A DNA stretch of 36,972 nt from Solirubrobacterales bacterium (GCA_025964175.1 JAOPZL010000370.1:1-36972), one strand, 5' to 3'; shown: positions 18,340 to 26,816, counted from the stretch's first letter. The notes: generated from the sequence alone by a model not told the origin. Made by a program: numbers and translations.

Positions 18340-19284
18340 TCAGGACCGCTTGTCGGCCTTGGTGATGTCGCGATGGGCGACGTCCACGCGCACGTCCTCG
18401 CGGTCCTGATACCGCGCGCCGAGGTGCTCGGCGATCGCGACCGAGCGATGACGGCCGCCGGTGCAGCCGATCGCCACCATCAGGTGCGCCTTGCCCTCGG
18501 CCACGTACTGGGGCAGCAGGAAGTCCAGCAGCGGCTCGAGGTACCCGTAGAACGCGTCGAGCGAACCGCCCCGCCCGACGTAGGCCACCACGCGCTCGTC
18601 ACGCCCCGTGAGGGGCTTGAGCTCGGAGACGTAGTGCGGGTTGGGCAGGAAGCGGACGTCGAAGACGAGGTCGGCGTCGCGGGCCGGGCCGTACTTGAAC
18701 CCGAACGACGTGAAGGTCACCGCCAGACGGGTGGCCGCCTGGCGCGGCAGGAACTCCTCGGCGATGCGACGGCGCAGCGACGCGGCGCCCAGGCCCGTCG
18801 TGTCCATGACCACGTCCGCGCGCGAGCGTACGAGGTTCAGGACCGCGCGCTCCTCGGCGATCCCGGCGGTCACCGTGCCCTCGGGCGACAGCGGGTGGCG
18901 GCGGCGGGTCTCCTTGTAGCGCGTGACGAGCGTCGTCTCGTCGGCGTCGAGGAACAGGACGCGGTGGTAGAGGCCGAGCGCGGCGAGGTCGTCCAGGACG
19001 GCCGAGAGCGTCTCGAAGTAGGCGCCGCCGCGGACGTCGGAGACGACGGCGGCGTGCTCGACCTTGGAGCCCTCGTGGACGAACAGCTCGACGAGGCCGC
19101 GGATCATCTCGGGCGGGAGGTTGTCGACGCAGAAGTAGCCCGCGTCCTCGAAGACCGCCATCGCCGTCGACTTGCCGGCGCCCGAGAAGCCGGTGATCAC
19201 GACGAGATCCTGCAGCCGGGACCCGGCGAACGGGCGCGACCGGGCCGCTGCCTCGTCGTCTCGGGTGGTCGCCATGTCGTCCAT
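18340..19284 (-). CDS. rapZ: RapZ/YvcJ family nucleotide-binding protein (RNase adapter)
   Basis: This 314-residue protein has a P-loop domain with Walker A GFSGAGKST (about residues 32-40), FCVDNLPPEMI, the VLFLDADETTLVTRYKETRRRHPL stretch and a C-terminal domain with VAIGCTGGRHRSVAIAEHL. In Enterobacteria RapZ binds sRNA GlmZ and guides RNase E to control amino sugar synthesis. In Gram-positives YvcJ hydrolyses GTP and its target is less clear. The ATG at 19284 has an AGGGG just upstream; an ATG at 19275 also exists. It follows uvrC by 17 nt. The common actinobacterial partners yvcK and whiA are missing downstream. Confidence 0.93.
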   Translation of the reverse strand: MDDMATTRDDEAAARSRPFAGSRLQDLVVITGFSGAGKSTAMAVFEDAGYFCVDNLPPEMIRGLVELFVHEGSKVEHAAVVSDVRGGAYFETLSAVLDDLAALGLYHRVLFLDADETTLVTRYKETRRRHPLSPEGTVTAGIAEERAVLNLVRSRADVVMDTTGLGAASLRRRIAEEFLPRQAATRLAVTFTSFGFKYGPARDADLVFDVRFLPNPHYVSELKPLTGRDERVVAYVGRGGSLDAFYGYLEPLLDFLLPQYVAEGKAHLMVAIGCTGGRHRSVAIAEHLGARYQDREDVRVDVAHRDITKADKRS

Positions 19285-19301
19285 TGTCCCCTACGCCCCC
19301 G

Positions 19302-21170
19302 TCAGATACCGGTCTTGTGCAGCGAGGTCCACAGCTCACGGGCCAGCTTGCCCGGCAGCCCGGGCACCGACTCCAGCTCCTCGCGCGACGCCGCCAGGAA
19401 CGCCTCGGGCGAGCCGAAGTGCTTGAGGATCGCGCGCTTGCGGGTCGGGCCGACGCCCGGGAGGTCGTCGAGGACCGAGGTCGTCATCGCCTTGTCGCGG
19501 CGGCCGCGGTGGTGGGTGATGGCGAAGCGGTGGGCCTCGTCGCGCACCCGCTGCAGCAGCTGCAGCTCCGGCGTGTCGTGGGACAGCACGAGCGGATCGC
19601 GCACGCCCGGCCGGAAGATCTCCTCGATCCGCTTGGCCAGCGAGATGACGGTCACGCCGCGGTCGATGAAGCCCTGCAGCTGCCCGACGCCGGCCGACAG
19701 CTGGCCCGGTCCGCCGTCGATGACGATCAGGTTGGGCAGCGTGGCGAACGAGGCGTCGTGCTCGGGGTCGTGCGGCGAGAGGTCCGCCTGGCGCTCCCAC
19801 TGCGCGATCCGGCGGCCGAGGACCTCGGCCATCGCCGCGAAGTCGTCGGGGACGCCCTCCTCGTTGCCGCGGATGCGGAAGCGGCGGTAGTCGCTCTTCT
19901 TCGGCGCGCCGCCCTCGAAGACGACCATCGACGCGACCTGGTGGGTGCCCATGAGGTTGGAGATGTCGTAGCACTCGATCCGCAGCGGGAGTGCGTCCAG
20001 GTCCAGCGCGGCCTGCAGGCCGTCGAGCGCGTCGACGCGCTGCTGGCGCCCGCGCTCGGTCTTCAGCTTCTCCTGGTCCAGCGCCAGCTTCGCGTTGCGC
20101 TCGGCGAGGTCGAGGATGCGGCGCTTGTCGCCGCGCTCGGGGACGCGGATCTCCACGCGGGTGCCGCGGCGCTCGCCCAGCGCGTCGCCGAGCGATGGGT
20201 CGATCGGCGTCTGGACGAGGATCTGCGGCGGGATCGACATCGCCTCCGCGTAGTACTGCAGGACGAACTCCTCGACGACCTCGTCCAGCTCGCGCTCGCC
20301 CTCGTTCGCGAGGTAGAACGACTGGCGGTCGGAGAGGACGCCGTCGCGGACCTGGAAGACCTGGGCGTTGGCGTCCGTGCCGTGCAGGGCGACGGCGACC
20401 GCGTCGACGTTGCCGATCGACTCGTTGGCCACCCGCTGGCGCTCGAGCAGCGACTTCACCGCGTTGAGCCGGTTGCGCTCCAGCGCGGCCTGCTCGTACT
20501 CCTGGTTGCGCGCCGCCTCGTGCATCTTCTCCTCGAGATCGCGCTCGATCTCGCGGTAGCGGCCCGACAGAAAGGCGATCACGCCGTTGATCGAGTCCAT
20601 GTAGCCGTCGCGCGAGATGTACTCCACGCAGGGCGCCCCGCAGCGCTTGATGTAGTAGTCCAGGCACGGCGAGCCCGTCCGCCGGCCCGGCTCCGGGCCC
20701 TGGCAGGAGCGGAACTGGAAGACCTTCCCGAGCAGGTCGAGCGTCCCGCGCACGCGCTTGGCGTTGGAGTACGGGCCGAAGTACATGCGGCTGCGGCGGT
20801 GGCGCTCACGGGTGAAGTACACCCGCGGGTACTCCTCGTCCATCGAGATCGCGATGAACGGATAGGACTTGTCGTCGCGCAGCCGGATGTTGAAGCGCGG
20901 CTGGTACTGCTTGATGAAGTTCTGCTCGACCAGCAGCGCCTCGGACTCGCTCGCGACGAGCAGGTACTCGACCGTGTCGATCGAGTCGGTCATCTCGACC
21001 GCGCCGCGGGTCACCGGGTTGGAGAAGTGCGAGCCGACGCGCTTCTTGATCGACTTGGCCTTCCCGACGTAGATGACCTTGCCCTTGTCGTCGTGGAACA
21101 GGTAGACCCCCGGCCCGTCGGGGAGGTGCTTGCGCTGCTCCTGTACGCGTGGAGATTGATGCCCGGCCAC
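19302..21170 (-). CDS. uvrC: Excinuclease ABC subunit C
   Basis: This 622-residue nuclease makes both incisions in nucleotide excision repair after UvrA and UvrB load on damage. The N-terminal GIY-YIG domain is seen as GPGVYLFHDDKGKVIYVGKAK. The UVR motif that binds UvrB lies near residues 200-235 (MHEAARNQEYEQAALERNRL). The RNase H-like second nuclease includes ECYDISNLMGTHQVASMVVF and LIVIDGGPGQL. The C-terminal helix-hairpin-helix pair is LDDLPGVGPTRKRAILKHFG and VPGLPGKLA. The GTG start at 21170 follows GAGAGG. It begins the uvrC-rapZ-VOC-gapA run. Confidence 0.96.
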   Translation of the reverse strand: MAGHQSPRVQEQRKHLPDGPGVYLFHDDKGKVIYVGKAKSIKKRVGSHFSNPVTRGAVEMTDSIDTVEYLLVASESEALLVEQNFIKQYQPRFNIRLRDDKSYPFIAISMDEEYPRVYFTRERHRRSRMYFGPYSNAKRVRGTLDLLGKVFQFRSCQGPEPGRRTGSPCLDYYIKRCGAPCVEYISRDGYMDSINGVIAFLSGRYREIERDLEEKMHEAARNQEYEQAALERNRLNAVKSLLERQRVANESIGNVDAVAVALHGTDANAQVFQVRDGVLSDRQSFYLANEGERELDEVVEEFVLQYYAEAMSIPPQILVQTPIDPSLGDALGERRGTRVEIRVPERGDKRRILDLAERNAKLALDQEKLKTERGRQQRVDALDGLQAALDLDALPLRIECYDISNLMGTHQVASMVVFEGGAPKKSDYRRFRIRGNEEGVPDDFAAMAEVLGRRIAQWERQADLSPHDPEHDASFATLPNLIVIDGGPGQLSAGVGQLQGFIDRGVTVISLAKRIEEIFRPGVRDPLVLSHDTPELQLLQRVRDEAHRFAITHHRGRRDKAMTTSVLDDLPGVGPTRKRAILKHFGSPEAFLAASREELESVPGLPGKLARELWTSLHKTGI

Positions 21171-21177
21171 CCCTCTC

Positions 21178-21183
21178 AGGCTA
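21178..21183 (-). promoter_or_regulatory. Candidate -10 for uvrC
   Basis: The minus strand reads TAGCCT, GAGAGGG, then the GTG of uvrC. TANNNT lies 7 nt from the start codon, so the transcript may be leaderless. The GAGAGGG could also serve as a ribosome-binding site if transcription begins earlier. Confidence 0.4.
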
Positions 21184-21194
21184 GAGGCGGGGTC

Positions 21195-21764
21195 TCAGCG
21201 CTCCAGGCGGCGGTCCACCCACTCCCCCAGCCCGCCGGCCGCGACCGAGACCTGATGCGCCACCTGGCCGACCGGTGAGCGATCGACGGGCAGCACGGCC
21301 GCATCGGGCGTGTCGCCCAGCGCGATGGCCCGCTCTCGCAGCTCCCCCTCGGAGACGACGAGCCGGTGGGCCCAGGCGGCGGCCGCGGTGGCCAGCTCGT
21401 CGTCGTGCTCGGCGCGGGCCAGGTGCTCGACGTAGTGGAGCAGGACGGTGGTGTGGTGGGCGTCGAGCACCGCCGCGCGCAGCGCCTGGTTGCGCTCCAG
21501 GAACGGTTCGCCGATGACGGCGATGGCGGTGCCCACCGTCGTGCCCAGGCCGCTCGCCGCGCCCCGCAGCGGGACGTCGCGCGTCGCGGCCAGGTCGGCG
21601 ATCGCCTCGGTCAGGGCCGTTGCGCTCTCGGCCCCGGAGCGCAACGGGGCCGCGGCGGCCGGGTCGTCGGGTTCGAGGCGGTCGGCGAGACGGTCCCAGC
21701 GATGGGCCAGCAGGTGGCCGGCCACGGCGAGCTCGCGCAGCGCGCGATGGGTGGCGGGATGCAT
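21195..21764 (-). CDS. Uncharacterised all-helical protein
   Basis: I do not recognise this 189-residue protein. It is rich in Ala, Leu, Arg and Glu and has no membrane segment or signal peptide. Predicted long helices (HRALRELAVAGHLLAHRWDR, ALRAAVLDAHHTTVLLHYVE, ELATAAAAWAHRLVVSEGE) suggest a four-helix or ferritin-like bundle, but the paired Glu/His iron ligands of ferritins are not evident. It ends 24 nt before the uvrC GTG start, so it may be co-transcribed with uvrC. Its own start is divergent from recQ. Codon use matches its neighbours. Confidence 0.6.
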   Translation of the reverse strand: MHPATHRALRELAVAGHLLAHRWDRLADRLEPDDPAAAAPLRSGAESATALTEAIADLAATRDVPLRGAASGLGTTVGTAIAVIGEPFLERNQALRAAVLDAHHTTVLLHYVEHLARAEHDDELATAAAAWAHRLVVSEGELRERAIALGDTPDAAVLPVDRSPVGQVAHQVSVAAGGLGEWVDRRLER

Positions 21765-21837
21765 GGACCGCCGCTACCCCCGCTGGCCAGACCTAGACCG
21801 GAGTGACCTCGCGGGTTTTCGCCATCGGCAGCGAGGA

Positions 21838-21843
21838 TACGGT
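21838..21843 (+). promoter_or_regulatory. Candidate leaderless -10 for the recQ-like gene
   Basis: TACGGT, then GCGTGC, then the ATG at 21850. The -10 lies 6 nt from the start codon, the spacing expected when transcription begins at the A of the ATG. No Shine-Dalgarno is present. Confidence 0.5.
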
Positions 21844-21849
21844 GCGTGC

Positions 21850-23469
21850 ATGGATGAGCGGATCGAACAGGTGGCGCGTGAGCGCCTCGGCTTCTCCGCG
21901 CTGCGACCCGGTCAGCGCGAGGCGGTGGAATCGTTGCTCGCGGGGCGCGACACGGTGGCGATCATGTCCACCGGATCGGGCAAGACGGCGATCTACCAGA
22001 TCGCCGGGCAGCTGATCGACGGCGCGACCGTCGTCGTCTCGCCGCTGATCGCCCTGCAGCGCGACCAGGTCGACGGCGAGGTCGACGCCGCGCTGCTGAA
22101 CTCCACGCTGTCACGGCGCGAGCGCGAGGAGGTCTTGGCCGAGGCGCTGGACGGCGACCTCGAGTACATCCTGCTCGCTCCCGAGCAGCTCGCCCGCGAG
22201 GAGGTCGTGCAGCGGCTGCGGCTGGCGAACGTCTCGCTCTTCGTGGTGGACGAGGCCCACTGCGTGAGCGAGTGGGGCCACGACTTCCGGCCCGACTACC
22301 TCGAGCTGGGCGACGTGATCGAGCGGCTCGGGCGCCCGACGGTGCTGGCGCTGACCGCGACCGCCTCGCCCCCGGTGCGCGACGACGTCGTGCGCATCCT
22401 CGGGTTGCGCGACCCGGAGCTGATCATCCGCGGCTTCGACCGCCCGAACATCTGGCTCGGCGTCGAGCACTACCGCGAGGACGAGGACAAGCACCGCGCG
22501 CTGCTGGACGCGGTCGTCGCCGCGCAGCCGCCGGGCATCGTCTACGTGGCGACGAAGAAGGGCGCCGAGCAGGTGGCGGAGGAGCTGGTGGCGCTGGGGG
22601 TCCGCGCCGCCGCCTACCACGGCGGACTGCCCGCCCGCGTGCGCGACGAGGTCCAGCACGCGTTCATGCACGACGAGGGGGTCGACGTCGTCGTGGCCAC
22701 GATCGCCTTCGGAATGGGCGTCGACAAGGCCAACGTGCGCTGGGTCTTCCACCACGACGCGAGCGCCTCGGTCGACGCCTACTACCAGGAGATCGGGCGC
22801 TCGGGGCGCGACGGATCGCCCGCGCGGGCGGTCCTGTTCTACCGGGCCGAGGACCTCGGCCTGCGGCGCTTCTTCGCCGCCGGGTCGGTCGACCGGTCGG
22901 CGATGGAGCGGGTGGCGCGGGCGCTGACGCTCGTCGGCGAGCCCGTCGATCCCGCGGTGATGCTCGACGACCTCGCGATGTCCAAGACGAAGCTCTCCAC
23001 CGCGATCCACCGGCTGCAGGGCGCGGGGTTCGTGGCGGTCGAGGAGGACGGGCGCGTGCTCGCCGTGGGCGGCGAGGACGCGCTGGAGGAAGCGGTCGAG
23101 CAGGCCGCGCGCGCCGAGGAGGACCGCCATGCCTTCGACCGCTCGCGCGTGGAGATGATGCGCGCGTACGCCGAGGAGCGACGCGGCTGCCGCCGGGCGT
23201 TCATCCTCGGGTACTTCGGCGAGGCATTCGAGCCGCCGTGCGGCACCTGCGACCTGTGCGACGCGGGGGTGGGCGCGGTCGAGTCCATCAGCGATGAGGC
23301 CTCGGCCTTTCGCGTCGGCGAGCGCGTCGAGCACCCCGACTGGGGCGAGGGCACCGTCGGGCGGATCGAGGGCGACCTCCTGACCGTCGTCTTCGACTCC
23401 GTCGGCTACAAGACGCTGGACGCCGGGCTCGTGGACGAGCGCGGGCTGCTGGCGCGGGTCCGGGCGTAG
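21850..23469 (+). CDS. RecQ-family ATP-dependent DNA helicase with C-terminal Tudor-like domain
   Basis: This 539-residue superfamily 2 helicase has motif I STGSGKTAIYQ (Walker A at 40-47), DEAH box VVDEAHCVSEWGHDFRP (including the RecQ aromatic loop), ALTATAS, GFDRPNI and motif VI QEIGRSGRDG. After the helicase core there is a winged-helix-like stretch (AVMLDDLAMSKTKLSTAIHRL), then a RecQ zinc site CRRAFILGYFGE...CGTCDLC. There is no HRDC domain. The last 50 residues (VGERVEHPDWGEGTVGRIEG...VVFDSVGYKTL) look like the Tudor-like tail of PcrA/UvrD helicases, which contacts RNA polymerase. It unwinds DNA 3' to 5' in recombination and repair; the tail may link it to transcription. Confidence 0.9.
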   Translation: MDERIEQVARERLGFSALRPGQREAVESLLAGRDTVAIMSTGSGKTAIYQIAGQLIDGATVVVSPLIALQRDQVDGEVDAALLNSTLSRREREEVLAEALDGDLEYILLAPEQLAREEVVQRLRLANVSLFVVDEAHCVSEWGHDFRPDYLELGDVIERLGRPTVLALTATASPPVRDDVVRILGLRDPELIIRGFDRPNIWLGVEHYREDEDKHRALLDAVVAAQPPGIVYVATKKGAEQVAEELVALGVRAAAYHGGLPARVRDEVQHAFMHDEGVDVVVATIAFGMGVDKANVRWVFHHDASASVDAYYQEIGRSGRDGSPARAVLFYRAEDLGLRRFFAAGSVDRSAMERVARALTLVGEPVDPAVMLDDLAMSKTKLSTAIHRLQGAGFVAVEEDGRVLAVGGEDALEEAVEQAARAEEDRHAFDRSRVEMMRAYAEERRGCRRAFILGYFGEAFEPPCGTCDLCDAGVGAVESISDEASAFRVGERVEHPDWGEGTVGRIEGDLLTVVFDSVGYKTLDAGLVDERGLLARVRA

Positions 23470-23485
23470 CGGGCGCCGGCCGCCG

Positions 23486-24976
23486 TCAGGCCGCTTCCGC
23501 TGCTCCGCGCACGAGGCGGGGGTGCGGCGCGGTCATGACCACGTCGCTGCCGGTGCCGGCCACCGACGCGAGGATCCCGCCCGGCGCAGGACGCGGCGTC
23601 GAGCCGGCGGCTGGACCGCGCCGGGTCAGCGACTCGATGACCACCCGGCCGCGGGCGATGTCGATGAGCTCGTCCAGCGCGACCGCGTCGGTGCCGGCCG
23701 TCGCGGCGCCCAGGGCGACGCGGATGTCGGAGGCGAGGTCGTCGGTGCCCAGCGACTCCGCGAGCTCGTCGTTGATCGCGATCACGACCTCGTCGACGGC
23801 GACCTCGGCCTCGTCGATCCAGACCGCGAAGCGCTCGGCGCTGATGCGGCCGACGCGACCGTGGTGGCCGAGCACGCGGGTGACCTCGCAGAGGACGGTG
23901 TCGGCGACCCGCTGCCCGTGGATCGTGTCGACGGCGGCGAGGTTGCCGACCGCGCACAGGACGACGGCTCCGCGCGAGTCCGCGCCGAGCGCGCCGCGCG
24001 CCGACTGCAGCCAGTAGCGGCGGTTGGCCGCACCGGTCAGGTCGTCGGTCTGGGAGAGGTGCTCGCGATCGACGACGGCGCGCATCAGCTCGCCCTCCGC
24101 TGGCGGCTGTGCATCGTGCGGCAGCGCGTGCGGCGCGACGTGGTCGAGGATCGTCGCGTCGACGCCGCAGCGCTCGAGGCCGACGTCGATCAGCGCGTGG
24201 TCGGGGTCGCCGCCGTGCAGCAGGCGATGGAGCTCGTTGGCCAGCTGGACGGCCGCGACGTGCGACGTCGGCGAGCTCAGCCCGCTCGGCCCGCCGTGGT
24301 GCAGCGCGATCGCCTCGGGCACGCCTTCGGGGAGGTTCCAGCGCTCGGCCAGCAGCGCGCCCGCCGTCGCGTGGTCGACCCCGAGGCGCTCGCGTTCGGC
24401 CAGCGGCCGCTCGGGCCCGTCGGGGTGGCGCTTGGCGATCGCCTCGCACGCCTCCTCGCCGAAGGCCAGCGGGAGGACGAGCTTGCCGATATCGTGCAGC
24501 AGCGCGGCGAGGTGCGGGACCTCGGTCGGCGCCCCGAGCCGGGCGGCGGCGGCCTGCGCGGCACCGGCGACGCCGAGCGCGTGCAGGTGCAGCTCGCCGC
24601 GTGACGCGTTGTTGCCCGGCGCGACCTCGATGAAGCGGTAGGTCGCGGTCTCCAGGGCGAGCTGGCGCAGCGCGCGACGGCCGACGAGCATCACCGCCTG
24701 GCGGATCGTGCGGGCCCGGATCGGATGGGAGCGCGCGGCCGAGTTGGCGTAGCGCAGCAGGTTGGCGGCGAACGTCGGGTCGGCCTCGAGCACGCGCACG
24801 AGATCGGCGGTCGTGGAATCGGCGTCGTCGAGCGCGTCGAGGACGCGGAGGACCGTGGCGTCCAGCACCGGCAGCTGGGCCAGCTCGTCGATCGCGGTGG
24901 TCAGGCGGCCTTCGACCTGGGGGTCGACGGCTTCGCGCCACCGCGCGCGTTCCGTTGCGCAAGTGATTGCCTCCAT
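23486..24976 (-). CDS. HDOD domain protein with degenerate GGDEF
   Basis: This 496-residue signalling protein has residues 20-220 as an HDOD domain (IDELAQLPVLDATVLRVLDA, HLAALLHDIGKLVLP with HD at 161-162, DHATAGALLAERWNLPE, AIALHHGG). HDOD modules resemble HD phosphohydrolases but mostly act as protein-interaction or regulatory domains. Residues about 320-460 follow the GGDEF fold (QTDDLTGAANRRYWLQSARG), but the catalytic GGDEF is replaced by SAERF (GRISAERFAVWI). It should not make cyclic-di-GMP, though it could bind GTP. The start at 24976 is the ATG nearest the domain; the longer ORF to 25570 crosses a separate small gene. Confidence 0.83.
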   Translation of the reverse strand: MEAITCATERARWREAVDPQVEGRLTTAIDELAQLPVLDATVLRVLDALDDADSTTADLVRVLEADPTFAANLLRYANSAARSHPIRARTIRQAVMLVGRRALRQLALETATYRFIEVAPGNNASRGELHLHALGVAGAAQAAAARLGAPTEVPHLAALLHDIGKLVLPLAFGEEACEAIAKRHPDGPERPLAERERLGVDHATAGALLAERWNLPEGVPEAIALHHGGPSGLSSPTSHVAAVQLANELHRLLHGGDPDHALIDVGLERCGVDATILDHVAPHALPHDAQPPAEGELMRAVVDREHLSQTDDLTGAANRRYWLQSARGALGADSRGAVVLCAVGNLAAVDTIHGQRVADTVLCEVTRVLGHHGRVGRISAERFAVWIDEAEVAVDEVVIAINDELAESLGTDDLASDIRVALGAATAGTDAVALDELIDIARGRVVIESLTRRGPAAGSTPRPAPGGILASVAGTGSDVVMTAPHPRLVRGAAEAA

Positions 24977-25118
24977 GGCACGGATCGCTTCGACGCCGGG
25001 TTGCCCGCACGTGAGGACCCGATGCGCGAGTGGACGGATGGAGGAGTTTGGCGCCCATGTCGGTCGCCGCGTACCGGGCATGTGGGCGAGGCGGGATAGC
25101 GGCGGGGCGCCGCGGGAG

Positions 25119-25256
25119 CTACGGGCGCCGGCGGCGCAGGCGCGGCAGGAACCCGTCGCGGCTGAGCTGGTAGACCGGCAGGACCAGAGCGGCGATGGCC
25201 ACGACCACGACCGCGGAGGTCTCGACGGCCGAGGCGAGCACGGGAGCTTGCGCCAT
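25119..25256 (-). CDS. Small single-pass membrane protein (45 residues)
   Basis: This small ORF is not in the ORF track. On the minus strand ATG GCG CAA reads MAQAPVLASAVETSAVVVVA, then IAALVLPVYQLSRDGFLPRL and a basic RRRRP end. It has one clear membrane helix (about residues 6-28) followed by an Arg-rich tail, so an N-out, C-in topology is likely by the positive-inside rule. An AGGTAG lies 9 nt before the start. No family is recognised. It is upstream of and in the same direction as the HDOD gene, 142 nt away. The rest of 24977-25118 holds nothing I can support. Confidence 0.5.
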   Translation of the reverse strand: MAQAPVLASAVETSAVVVVAIAALVLPVYQLSRDGFLPRLRRRRP

Positions 25257-25390
25257 GCGCGGACTCTACCTGGCTGGGGCGGACCGGCGCGGCGGTCGCG
25301 GCGCTCAAGTTGCGCGCGGCGTGGCCGACTACCTGGACAGGCCGCCGCTCCATCCCGCTCCTCCTCCCCGGCGGCGGCCTTCCGTGCAAT

Positions 25391-25432
25391 GTGCGGGCGC
25401 GATCGTCTCATCCCACGATCGCGCCCCCGCAC
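25391..25432 (-). terminator. Hairpin terminator after the pseudopilin/peptidoglycan hydrolase operon
   Basis: GGGCGCGATCGT (25395-25406) pairs perfectly with ACGATCGCGCCC (25415-25426) over an 8-nt loop. GTGC/GCAC extends the stem beyond a 2-nt bulge. It lies about 20 nt past the stop of the gene at 25452. No T-tract follows on the minus strand. The remaining part of 25257-25390 shows no gene. Confidence 0.55.
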
Positions 25433-25451
25433 GCGCCTGCGCCGCGGCGGC

Positions 25452-26816
25452 TCATCGCACGAGCCGGATCGTGAGTCCCACCAGACCGGTCGCGTCACCG
25501 GCGCCGCCCAACAGACCGAGGATCGCGGCGACGTACGCGGTCGTCTCCGGGATCGCGGGCACGCACCCACACCGCAGGACCTCTCGCGGTCCCGCGTTGT
25601 AGGCGGCCAGCGCGAGCGGGACCGAGCCGAACTGGCGCAGCAGGTCCCGCATCAGATGCGCCTGAGCGTCGATCGCGGCGTCGGGATCCGTCGGGTCGGT
25701 CAACCCGTATGCCGCGGCGGTCCCGGGCATGAACTGCGCGATGCCGCGCGCGCCGGCCGGCGAGACCGCGAACGGGTTGAAGCCCGACTCCTGCTGGAGC
25801 TGCGCGGCCAGCAGCGTCGCCGAGACGTTCCAGCGCTGAGCCGCGCGCGAGAGCGCGCCGGCGTACTGCTCGGGCACGAACGCGGGCAGCGCCGATGAGC
25901 CGTCACCATCGCGACGACGCGCGAGCGCCGGGGCGCTGGAGGGGTTCAGCGTGTAGCCGAAGTGCCACGGCTCCCAGCCGTATCGCATGAGAAAGCCGAA
26001 TCTCGGGGCGTTCGCGGCCAGCCAGGCGTAGGCGGACGGTGGGCCGAGGTCGAGCTCGGTGGCGAGCCGATGGAGGGACTCACCGGGAGGGGCGACCCAC
26101 TTCGGGTCCGGATGCAGCGCCCACAGCCGGGCCTGCTCGGCGTTGGAGCGATAGGCCGAGGAGATCACGAGCTGGACGCCGTCCTCGGCGGCCGCCGCCA
26201 CCAGTCGATCGAACGCCCGGGCGACGTCCGGTCGCATCCGCTGTCCCTGCCGGGTCGCCATCGGCCCGGCGTACTCGTCGCCCCACGCCATCTGGGCGCC
26301 GGTGAGTCCCGCGGAGGGCACGACCTCGGCGTCGGCACTGGCGCGGACGTCGACCCGTGCCCGCGCACCGGCCACGGTGAGCGCCATCGGCTCGCCGACC
26401 TCGACGCGCACGAGCGTCGGCGCGATCGGGTCGGCGCCGGGGAACGACACCATCGCGGCGTGGGCTCCGTTCGCCCGTGCGACCGCCTCGCCGTCGCGGG
26501 CTGCCGCGGCCAGGTACGCCGCCCGGTCGAGGTGGCGCGGGTTGGGCATGCCGTCGATCAGCGCGGGCTCGAACAGCCGCGGCAGGAGCTCGTGCATCGT
26601 CCGGGCCGCCGCCAGCGCTCCGAGATCGGCCGCCCGCTGCTCGCGCCCGTGCGCCCCGACCCCCGACGCCAGCAGCCCCAACACCACCGCGGCGAACAGG
26701 ACCGCGCAGAGGATGGCGACGAGCAGCACGGCCGCCTGTCCCCGCTCGCCGGAGCGGCTGCGATGAGCGACCTGCGCGGCGGGCGGCGTCGCTCGCGCGT
26801 CGATCGTGGTCAGCAT
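25452..26816 (-). CDS. TadE/TadG-like anchor fused to VanY D,D-carboxypeptidase and SLT lytic transglycosylase
   Basis: This 454-residue protein has three parts. Residues 24-75 are a pseudopilin-like N-terminus of the Rv3654c/TadE kind: GERGQAAVLLVAILCAVL, one membrane helix (29-51), then EQRAADLGALAAARTM. Residues 185-290 are an M15/VanY-type peptidase: SSAYRSNAEQARLW, zinc ligands His249 and Asp256 in ESLHRLATELDLG, and the catalytic strand EPWHFGY with His285. Residues 330-432 are an SLT goose-lysozyme-like transglycosylase: LQQESGFNPFAVSPAGARGI with catalytic Glu343, QFMPGTAAAYG and LALAAYNAGP. The protein should sit outside the membrane and cut both stem peptides and glycan strands. It overlaps the preceding gene by 1 nt (TGATG) and closes the operon. 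The start codon is the ATG at 26816. Confidence 0.88.
   Translation of the reverse strand: MLTTIDARATPPAAQVAHRSRSGERGQAAVLLVAILCAVLFAAVVLGLLASGVGAHGREQRAADLGALAAARTMHELLPRLFEPALIDGMPNPRHLDRAAYLAAAARDGEAVARANGAHAAMVSFPGADPIAPTLVRVEVGEPMALTVAGARARVDVRASADAEVVPSAGLTGAQMAWGDEYAGPMATRQGQRMRPDVARAFDRLVAAAAEDGVQLVISSAYRSNAEQARLWALHPDPKWVAPPGESLHRLATELDLGPPSAYAWLAANAPRFGFLMRYGWEPWHFGYTLNPSSAPALARRRDGDGSSALPAFVPEQYAGALSRAAQRWNVSATLLAAQLQQESGFNPFAVSPAGARGIAQFMPGTAAAYGLTDPTDPDAAIDAQAHLMRDLLRQFGSVPLALAAYNAGPREVLRCGCVPAIPETTAYVAAILGLLGGAGDATGLVGLTIRLVR

Noticed and set aside
24977-25570. Long N-terminal extension of the HDOD protein
   Set aside because: The extension frame is Arg/Pro/Ser-rich and crosses a better small membrane ORF in another frame. 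The HDOD domain begins soon after the ATG at 24976.
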